The notes below the pieces were generated by a model. That model made no database searches. It was given only the letters and a program-made list of their open reading frames with translations, and was not told the DNA's origin. A DNA stretch of 15,363 nt from an uncultured Methanofollis sp. (lineage in GTDB: Archaea > Halobacteriota > Methanomicrobia > Methanomicrobiales > Methanofollaceae). Shown here piece after piece: positions 5,815 to 10,913 of this stretch; the first letter of the stretch is position 1, and the number at the start of each line of letters is the position of its first letter. Both the position numbers and the translations under genes were made by a program. Location of the stretch: contig NZ_CALFSA010000181.1 in NCBI RefSeq assembly GCF_937919355.1, positions 1-15,363 of the forward strand. The letters are read 5' to 3'.

Positions 5815-6309
5815 ATGGCAGACGCAGAAGCAGAAGAGGGTGCATCGACCTCTTCTATAATGTCGTCGGTGAGACGGCATGGCGACGCCGAAAGCACGGA
5901 TACCGAAGAGAATATCCATCCCCCCTATATCGTCGTCGGTGAGACGACAGAGAAGGGGCGCGGCGTCTTTGCCGCCAGGGATTTCCTTCCCGGCGAGGTG
6001 ATCGAGGTCTGCCCGGTGATCGTCTCGGCAGGTGCGAGGGATGAAGACCTCATCGACCGGACGAACTTCTACAACTATTATTTTGCCTGGGGGGAGGACG
6101 ACCGGGCCTGCGCGATCGCCCTCGGCTACGGTTCACTGTACAACCACTCATACCACCCGAATGCCGACCACCGCCGGGACTTCGCCGCCGGCACGATCAC
6201 GGTCACGGCCTACCGGCACATCAGGGCGGGCGAGGAGATCACCATCAACTATACCGGTCCGGTGGACTGCCGGGACCCGGTCTGGTTCGACGTCGCGGGA
6301 GAGGAGTAA
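5815..6309 (+). CDS. SET-domain protein (putative protein lysine methyltransferase)
   Basis: This 164-residue protein has a compact SET domain that methylates lysine side chains with S-adenosylmethionine. The SAM-binding entry motif is K-G-R-G-V-F-A-A (47-54). The core N-H-S (110-112) belongs to L-Y-N-H-S-Y-H-P-N-A, and the catalytic C-terminal motif is G-E-E-I-T-I-N-Y (139-146, Tyr146). No post-SET cysteine cluster is seen, only one Cys after the Tyr. The first 36 or so residues are acidic, Ser-rich and probably disordered; the true start could be later (ATG 5860). Related small SET proteins in Methanosarcina methylate a chromatin protein, so chromatin or ribosomal-protein substrates are possible, but this is inference. 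It is divergent from the membrane/zinc-ribbon gene and ends 18 bases from the convergent cyclophilin. Confidence 0.85.
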   Translation: MADAEAEEGASTSSIMSSVRRHGDAESTDTEENIHPPYIVVGETTEKGRGVFAARDFLPGEVIEVCPVIVSAGARDEDLIDRTNFYNYYFAWGEDDRACAIALGYGSLYNHSYHPNADHRRDFAAGTITVTAYRHIRAGEEITINYTGPVDCRDPVWFDVAGEE

Positions 6310-6327
6310 AAAGAGACAGGGCAGGGT

Positions 6328-6798
6328 TCAGAGAACCTCTGCCTTCGTGATCCTGACCTCGGGGACAGGCCGGTCCTGCCGGTCGGTCCTCCCATTCCCG
6401 ATGGCGTCGACGACGTCCATCCCTGCGATGACTTCGCCGAAGGCCGGGTGCATGCGGTCGAGGTAATTGTTGTTCACCAGGTTGATGAAGAACTGGCTTC
6501 CCCCGGTGTTCGGGCCTGCATTCGCCATCGAGATGGTGCCGCGGTCGTTCCTGTTCGAGGGCGTGAACTCGTCGGGGATCGTGTAACCGGGTCCGCCCAT
6601 GCCGGTACCTGTCGGGTCGCCGCCCTGGATCATGAAGTTGGCGATGACGCGGTGGAAGATGACGCCGTCGTAGAACCCTTCCTTCACCAGTTTTTCAAAG
6701 TTCCCGGCCGTGATCGGCATGTCGGCATAGAGCTGGATGGTGATGTCGCCCTTCGTCGTGTGGAGGACGACCTTCGCTCCTTCTGGATGGTCAACCAT
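6328..6798 (-). CDS. Cyclophilin-type peptidyl-prolyl cis-trans isomerase
   Basis: This 156-residue single-domain cyclophilin speeds proline isomerisation during protein folding. Catalytic and binding residues are present: F-H-R (48-50, R50 as catalytic Arg), F-M-I-Q-G-G-D (55-61), M-A-N-A-G-P-N-T-G-G-S-Q-F-F-I (91-105) and L-D-R-M-H-P-A-F-G-E-V (113-123). The Trp that binds cyclosporin in human CypA is replaced in the aligned loop (N-Y-L-D), so drug sensitivity may be low. It has no signal peptide, so it is cytosolic. The frame is open further upstream, but ATG 6798 has a good GGAGG site seven to eight bases before it and gives the normal family length; the extra 48 residues would be antisense to the next gene. 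Confidence 0.93.
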   Translation of the reverse strand: MVDHPEGAKVVLHTTKGDITIQLYADMPITAGNFEKLVKEGFYDGVIFHRVIANFMIQGGDPTGTGMGGPGYTIPDEFTPSNRNDRGTISMANAGPNTGGSQFFINLVNNNYLDRMHPAFGEVIAGMDVVDAIGNGRTDRQDRPVPEVRITKAEVL

Positions 6799-6867
6799 GA
6801 TCTTTCCTCCCTCTCTGGTGGCGCGGTGAACCATAAGAGTTCTCCCGGTCGGGCGCCATGGGGGATC

Positions 6868-7206
6868 ATGGCAGGGAAGGAGGAGAGGCGGGCCGCGGAG
6901 CACGAGGAGATGGTCGCCGCGTTCCTGAAAAACCTCAGCCACGAGAGACCTGAATACCGCTGGGGCGCGGCGGACGCCCTCGGGAGGCTCGGCGACGAGC
7001 GCACCGTCGGACCCCTCGTCGCCGCCATGGACGACCCCGACCCGCGGGTGCGGAAGAAGGCGGCATGGGCCCTCGGGCAGATCGGCGACCTGCGGGGGCA
7101 GAGGCCCCTCCTTGCGGCGATACGCAACGACGAAGACGAGGACGTCAGGGAGATCGCGGAGGAGGCGTACGAGATATTGAAGAGGAAGGTCTTCGGGGGG
7201 AGGTGA
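6868..7206 (+). CDS. Short HEAT-repeat protein
   Basis: This 112-residue protein is built of HEAT / PBS-lyase-type repeats, helical pairs used for protein-protein binding. An N-terminal Glu/Lys-rich helix is followed by a repeat around R-W-G-A-A-D-A-L-G-R-L-G-D (about 31-43), a second around R-K-K-A-A-W-A-L-G-Q-I-G-D (about 63-75), and a partial third, V-R-E-I-A-E-E-A-Y-E-I-L (about 93-104). Such short scaffolds occur widely in methanogens; the partner is not apparent. No catalytic residues are visible. The longer upstream frame runs antisense through the cyclophilin gene, so ATG 6868 is the start, with a G-run (6860-6864) before it. Its stop is just three bases from the convergent cooC stop, so the two transcripts must overlap or stop abruptly. 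Confidence 0.8.
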   Translation: MAGKEERRAAEHEEMVAAFLKNLSHERPEYRWGAADALGRLGDERTVGPLVAAMDDPDPRVRKKAAWALGQIGDLRGQRPLLAAIRNDEDEDVREIAEEAYEILKRKVFGGR

Positions 7207-7209
7207 GGG

Positions 7210-8112
7210 TCACACCTGCTCTTTCGTCCCGTAGCGCACCAGTGCCGACCCGAGGGCCCCGAGGCCCTCGACGAAGGGAGAAGGGGGGACACCGTCGGCG
7301 AGCACCGGCCCCACATCTGGCTCGCACTCGGTCACTCTCTCCTCGTACGGCAGGACGAAGATGTCTGTAAAGAAATCTGCCTCGGTGCCGAGGAGGTCTC
7401 TGACCTTCTCCACGTCTCTCTCGGAACGCACCCTGTTGACGACCAGGTGAAGCGCGGGGATGCCCAGTTCCCGCGCGAGCACGGCGGCGCGTCTTGCGAC
7501 CTGCACGGCGTTGAAGGTCGGATCGGTGACGAGCACCGCCTGGTCGAACCCCTCTGCGATCGACCTCCCGAAATGCTCGACGCCGGCCTGTGTATCCATC
7601 AGGACAACCTCGCCCTCCCGCAGGTTGATGTACCTGACGACGGCCTGGAGGAGTGCGTTTTCCGGGCAGAGACATCCGGTCGCCGCCTGCACCACCGTCC
7701 CCATCACAAGGATGTCCACACCGTCAGGGCCCCTGACCCCGAACCTCTCCACCACATCGGAGACGTCCGGGTTGAGCGTCAGCATGAGCCCCCAGCCATC
7801 GCCGGGCCTGGCGCCGGTCTTCTCCTCCACATAGTCGATGTTCTTCGTCAGCGGTACAATTGCCTCGCTCTTCTGGCGCGGCACGCCCACGGCATAGGGC
7901 AGGTTCATCTGCGGGTCTTCGTCGACGGCAAGGACGGTGTGGCCGTCCCGCGCAAGAATGCGCGCGAGGAGCGCCGTGATCGTGGTCTTGCCGACGCCGC
8001 CTTTCCCGGCCACGACGACGCGGAACCCGCTCTCCGTCTCCTTGTGAGTGTTCTGCCTGATCGCCCGGGCTGCACTCAAAATTTTTTCTTTCATGTCCTC
8101 AGGGTCGCACAT
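7210..8112 (-). CDS. cooC: CooC-type nickel-insertion ATPase for CO dehydrogenase
   Basis: This 300-residue MinD/ParA-family ATPase inserts nickel into the active site of CO dehydrogenase. It has the deviant Walker A G-K-G-G-V-G-K-T-T with two lysines, and an A-V-D-E-D-P switch region. It also has the CooC signature C-L-C (in A-T-G-C-L-C-P-E), which binds nickel or zinc across the dimer, and V-L-M-D-T-Q-A-G-V-E-H-F-G-R as Walker B and following loop. Its place directly after cooS supports the role. About 30 residues precede the first strand, whereas family members usually begin almost at the P-loop. ATG 8112 is preferred; GTG 8124 has its GGAG touching the codon, and ATG 8094 would remove part of the extension. 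It lies 65 bases after cooS, with a palindrome right behind the cooS stop. Confidence 0.88.
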   Translation of the reverse strand: MCDPEDMKEKILSAARAIRQNTHKETESGFRVVVAGKGGVGKTTITALLARILARDGHTVLAVDEDPQMNLPYAVGVPRQKSEAIVPLTKNIDYVEEKTGARPGDGWGLMLTLNPDVSDVVERFGVRGPDGVDILVMGTVVQAATGCLCPENALLQAVVRYINLREGEVVLMDTQAGVEHFGRSIAEGFDQAVLVTDPTFNAVQVARRAAVLARELGIPALHLVVNRVRSERDVEKVRDLLGTEADFFTDIFVLPYEERVTECEPDVGPVLADGVPPSPFVEGLGALGSALVRYGTKEQV

Positions 8113-8164
8113 AGGTGCCTGCACTCCTGTGGTCTAGAGTATCTCCTCCATCTCCCTGCGCTTT

Positions 8165-8177
8165 TCCCTGTCAGGGA
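8165..8177. repeat. Palindrome between cooS and cooC
   Basis: TCCCTG-T-CAGGGA is a perfect six-base inverted repeat with a one-base centre, immediately after the cooS stop codon. It may adjust cooC expression through partial termination or RNA processing, or may be a protein site. A GGAGGAG sequence lies further on, but too far from any cooC start to be its ribosome site. Confidence 0.35.
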
Positions 8178-10067
8178 TCAGATCCCGAGCGCTCTCCTCT
8201 TCCTCTCGATCTCCTCTTCAAGGAAGTCCGCGGCCTTCACCGGGTCGGGTTCGACGGCAAGGGAGGCGTTCACCACCTCCCGCAGACGGGAGGTGAGGAG
8301 GTCGAGCACCTTCCGGCTCCCGTAGACCCGCGGCGGGATGCCGAGCACGGTGGTGATCCCCGATGCCACGAAGTAGGTGGCGATGGAGAGGGCCTTCTGC
8401 GAGTACCACTCTGGCGCCGCACCGCCGAGGGGCAGGTCGCCGATACCCGTACCCAGTTCATCCGCAAGATGTGCGGCCATCACGAGGACGCGGGAGCAGT
8501 CGACGCAGGAGCCCATATGGAGCACCGGCGGGACCCGGGCCGCCGTGCAGAGCGCCTTCAAGCCCTCGCCGGCCAGGTCCGCCGCTTCGGGCACCATCAG
8601 TCCGGCCTTCCCGCATGCAACGGCGGCGCACCCGGTCTCGACGACCAGGACGTCACGCCTGATCAGTTCTTTCGCGAGCATGACATGGCCGTAGTCCTGC
8701 CTGACCGCCGGGTTGTTGCAACCGACGATGCCGACGATCCCCCTGACGCCGCCGGCAACGATCGCATCGATGAGGGGCCGGTAGGACCCGCCAAATGCTT
8801 CCCTGACCGCCTCTTCGGAGAACCCCGCAGTCATACGAACGGGTTTTGCGGGGATGCGCACCCGGTCGGGGTTCCGGCCGGGAAAGTTCTCGATCGCGAG
8901 GGCGATGACCGCCTCCGCGGTGTCGAGGGCGGTGTCGGGCCTGAACACCAGAGGGACCGCCCCCGGCACCCTGGACTTCTCGCTGGTGGTGACGACCTTC
9001 GTATGATAGCACGCCGCCGTGTGGGTGATGGAGGGGAAGATGCACTGCGACCCGATCACCATGACGTCGACCGCACCGGTGACGATGGCGAGTTCCTGGT
9101 CGAGTATGGAACCTGCGATGGGGATGCCGTGCCGCATCAACAGTTCGTTCCCCGTACAGCACATGCCGACAAGGTTGATCCCCTTCGCCCCTTTCTCCCG
9201 CGCACGTTTGAGGAGGGCCGGTTCTTCCGCGGCTCTGACGATCATCTCGGAAAGGACAGGGTTGTGCCCGTGGAGGACGATATTGACCCTATCTTTTTTG
9301 AGCGTGCCGAGGTTCACCCGGGCGGTGCACGGCACAGGGGTGCCGAAGAGGATGTCGGACGCTTCCGTCGCCATCATGGACCCGCCCCACCCGTCCGAGA
9401 GCGCCGTCCTCATGGCGTGCAGGATGAGATCCGCAGGGTCGGCGCCGACGCCCATGTGGACACGGTGCATGGCCTCGACGACCTCCCTGTCGACGCCCCG
9501 CGGCACGATCCCGGCCTTCGTCCATGCTTCCTTCGTCTTCTGCGGGGCACGTTCAGCCATCTGGATCCTGTTCTTGAGGGTGCCGTACTCCTCCAGCATC
9601 GCCCGGGCAAGGTCGGCGGCGACCTCCGCCGTTCTCCGTCCTTCAGACCGTATGCCGTACTCTGCGGCGACGGCCTGCAATTTTTCCATATCAATGACCC
9701 TGTAGCCCTGCGACGTCCCTTCTGCGGTGCTGAGCAGGACTTCAAGGACCTCGCGGCCGTGGTCAGAGTGGGCGGCGGCGCCCGTTGAGATGTCGTTGAG
9801 GAGGTTTCGCGCCACGATGAGGTCGGCGTCTGCACCGCAGACACCTCGCGTCGGTTCTTTCCCGAAGGGTTCGATCCGGCAGGGCCCCATGGCGCACCTG
9901 TTGCAGCAGACCCCCAGGTGCCCGAAGCCACAGCGGGGTTGCTGGTCGGTGAAGCGGTCCCAGACTGTCTCGATAGCGTCGTCTCCCGCCTTTTCGAGAA
10001 TGTCCCTGTCGGTGCCGTCGAGCACCCTCTGTCCTGAGGTTTCCCGTCCCCTCTGGAGATCAGACAT
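8178..10067 (-). CDS. cooS: Monofunctional Ni-Fe carbon monoxide dehydrogenase
   Basis: This cytosolic homodimeric enzyme oxidises CO and water to CO2, two protons and two electrons, or runs in reverse. It is 629 residues from ATG 10067, normal for CooS. The D-cluster Cys are C46 and C54; the B-cluster Cys are C55, C58, C63 and C77. The nickel-iron C-cluster ligands are H268 (H-G-H-N-P), C304 (G-M-C-C-T-G-N-E), C342 (S-Q-C-I-F-P-S), C450 (G-C-N-N), C480 (T-G-C-A-A-V-A-C-G-K-A-G) and C521 (G-S-C-V-D-C-S-R). The active-site Lys is K558 (P-E-W-Y-S-Q-K-A). All expected ligands are present, so it should be active. ATG 10067 overlaps the cooF stop by eight bases and has AAGGA upstream; ATG 10091 would add eight residues without such a site. 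No acetyl-CoA synthase subunits are adjacent, so this is the stand-alone CooS type, not the Cdh complex. Confidence 0.95.
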   Translation of the reverse strand: MSDLQRGRETSGQRVLDGTDRDILEKAGDDAIETVWDRFTDQQPRCGFGHLGVCCNRCAMGPCRIEPFGKEPTRGVCGADADLIVARNLLNDISTGAAAHSDHGREVLEVLLSTAEGTSQGYRVIDMEKLQAVAAEYGIRSEGRRTAEVAADLARAMLEEYGTLKNRIQMAERAPQKTKEAWTKAGIVPRGVDREVVEAMHRVHMGVGADPADLILHAMRTALSDGWGGSMMATEASDILFGTPVPCTARVNLGTLKKDRVNIVLHGHNPVLSEMIVRAAEEPALLKRAREKGAKGINLVGMCCTGNELLMRHGIPIAGSILDQELAIVTGAVDVMVIGSQCIFPSITHTAACYHTKVVTTSEKSRVPGAVPLVFRPDTALDTAEAVIALAIENFPGRNPDRVRIPAKPVRMTAGFSEEAVREAFGGSYRPLIDAIVAGGVRGIVGIVGCNNPAVRQDYGHVMLAKELIRRDVLVVETGCAAVACGKAGLMVPEAADLAGEGLKALCTAARVPPVLHMGSCVDCSRVLVMAAHLADELGTGIGDLPLGGAAPEWYSQKALSIATYFVASGITTVLGIPPRVYGSRKVLDLLTSRLREVVNASLAVEPDPVKAADFLEEEIERKRRALGI

Positions 10068-10620
10068 GGTATCTTTCGTCCTTTCTTTCATTACGAAATC
10101 CTGCGATCTTTTTCAGGACAGCCCTGTATGCCCTGATATTTGCGGGGACGGTGGTCTCTGCGTGGTGAGGGCCGGGGGCACCGCCGAGGACGAGCGCCCC
10201 TGTCTTGCACGCCTCCACGCAGGCGGGGACCATTCCGTTTCTCCGCCGCTCGATACAGTTGTCGCACTTTGTGTTGACCCTGCGGTCGGCCGAAAAGGGG
10301 GGGACGTTCCCGAACGGGCAGGCCCGTGCACAGACGGCGCAACCGGTGCACAGGTCTTCGTCCACGAGGACCGAACCCGTGTCTCTGTAGAGTGCGTCTG
10401 TCGGGCAGGCCTCCATGCAGGGTGCCGGGGTGCAGTGACGGCAGAGGTCGGGAATGGTCAGGGTACCGGTACCGGTCCTGACATGCATACGGGGCTGCAC
10501 GATTTTTCCGGCACTGGCGGCAGTGAAGAGGTCCCTGTCCGGCGTATGCTCCACCGCGCATGCAAACTCGCAGTGTCTGCACCCGATACAGAACTCAGGC
10601 CTGACAGAAATGTTTTCCAT
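10060..10620 (-). CDS. cooF: CooF-like iron-sulfur electron carrier
   Basis: This 186-residue ferredoxin-type protein has sixteen cysteines in four cubane motifs, the layout of CooF and of the beta subunits of molybdopterin oxidoreductases. The motifs are C-I-G-C-R-H-C-E-F-A-C, C-R-H-C-T-P-A-P-C-M-E-A-C, C-T-G-C-A-V-C-A-R-A-C, and C-D-N-C followed later by C-V-E-A-C. It should take electrons from the D-cluster of CooS and pass them on to an acceptor not encoded here. It is first in the operon and overlaps cooS by eight bases. ATG 10620 has AAGGA seven bases upstream, very like the sequence before cooS (AAGGA then an A-rich spacer ending GATAC). ATG 10638 is an alternative without such a site. 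It has no signal peptide or membrane helix, so the complex is cytosolic. Confidence 0.92.
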   Translation of the reverse strand: MENISVRPEFCIGCRHCEFACAVEHTPDRDLFTAASAGKIVQPRMHVRTGTGTLTIPDLCRHCTPAPCMEACPTDALYRDTGSVLVDEDLCTGCAVCARACPFGNVPPFSADRRVNTKCDNCIERRRNGMVPACVEACKTGALVLGGAPGPHHAETTVPANIRAYRAVLKKIAGFRNERKDERYHV

Positions 10621-10688
10621 GTATCTTTCCTTAGACATTTTTTATCGGGCGTCGAAGGTTTCAGGTACTGCTAGGTATCAAAAAATAA

Positions 10689-10696
10689 CTTTATAA
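10689..10696 (-). promoter_or_regulatory. TATA box of the coo operon
   Basis: On the minus strand this reads TTATAAAG, close to the archaeal consensus, and predicts a transcript start near 10664 and a leader of about 44 bases before cooF. TTATAA is self-complementary, and on the plus strand it is preceded by an A-rich BRE-like stretch, so it could also fire towards mutS. Confidence 0.55.
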
Positions 10697-10718
10697 CGCC
10701 TCATATTCATATCTGGCG
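10697..10718. promoter_or_regulatory. Dyad next to the coo TATA box
   Basis: CGCC-tc-ATAT-tc-ATAT-ct-GGCG is a 22-base interrupted dyad lying directly upstream (minus-strand sense) of the coo TATA box, where archaeal activators or BRE-blocking repressors bind. It is a candidate operator for CO- or metal-dependent control. The regulator is not encoded in this window. Confidence 0.4.
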
Positions 10719-10739
10719 ATTTATGAAATTCAGAATAAT

Positions 10740-10766
10740 CTCAGGATCTTTTTGCCGCGTCCTGAG
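10740..10766. repeat. Inverted repeat in the coo-mutS gap
   Basis: CTCAGGA (10740-10746) and TCCTGAG (10760-10766) are perfect seven-base complements around a 13-base loop. It lies in the 293-base non-coding gap between cooF and mutS. Apart from the promoters, a low-confidence small frame and this repeat, I see nothing else in that gap. Confidence 0.35.
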
Positions 10767-10883
10767 TCTTTCGGATAGAGACCTGCGGTCCGGCGAGAGC
10801 ATGATCCTCATCACCCCCCTGCAGAGCGGGTGGAGAGGGTGCGGTCACTCTCCTGAACACTTCCATTCCCCGGAAAAAAGCAC

Positions 10884-10890
10884 CATATAG
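10884..10890 (+). promoter_or_regulatory. TATA box of mutS-mutL
   Basis: CATATAG, preceded by an A-run (10874-10879), is centred about 27 bases before ATG 10914. The transcript would start at or next to the ATG, so mutS is probably leaderless; no Shine-Dalgarno site is visible before it. Confidence 0.5.
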
Positions 10891-10913
10891 GAACACGGCC
10901 GAACTCATACAGA

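Noticed and set aside
6448..6867. N-terminal extension of the HEAT protein
   Set aside because: It is antisense to the cyclophilin gene; HEAT-type sequence begins only after ATG 6868.
6799..6942. N-terminal extension of the cyclophilin
   Set aside because: It runs antisense to the start of the HEAT gene, and a GGAGG site marks ATG 6798.
8115..9788. Long plus-strand frame antisense to cooS (557 codons)
   Set aside because: It mirrors the codon pattern of cooS in a GC-rich genome, is rich in Arg, Gly, Asp and His without any fold, and has no promoter or ribosome site. cooS has every conserved ligand.
10068..10091. Eight-residue longer start for cooS
   Set aside because: It would lie deeper inside cooF and has no ribosome site; the shorter start has AAGGA and a short overlap typical of coupling.
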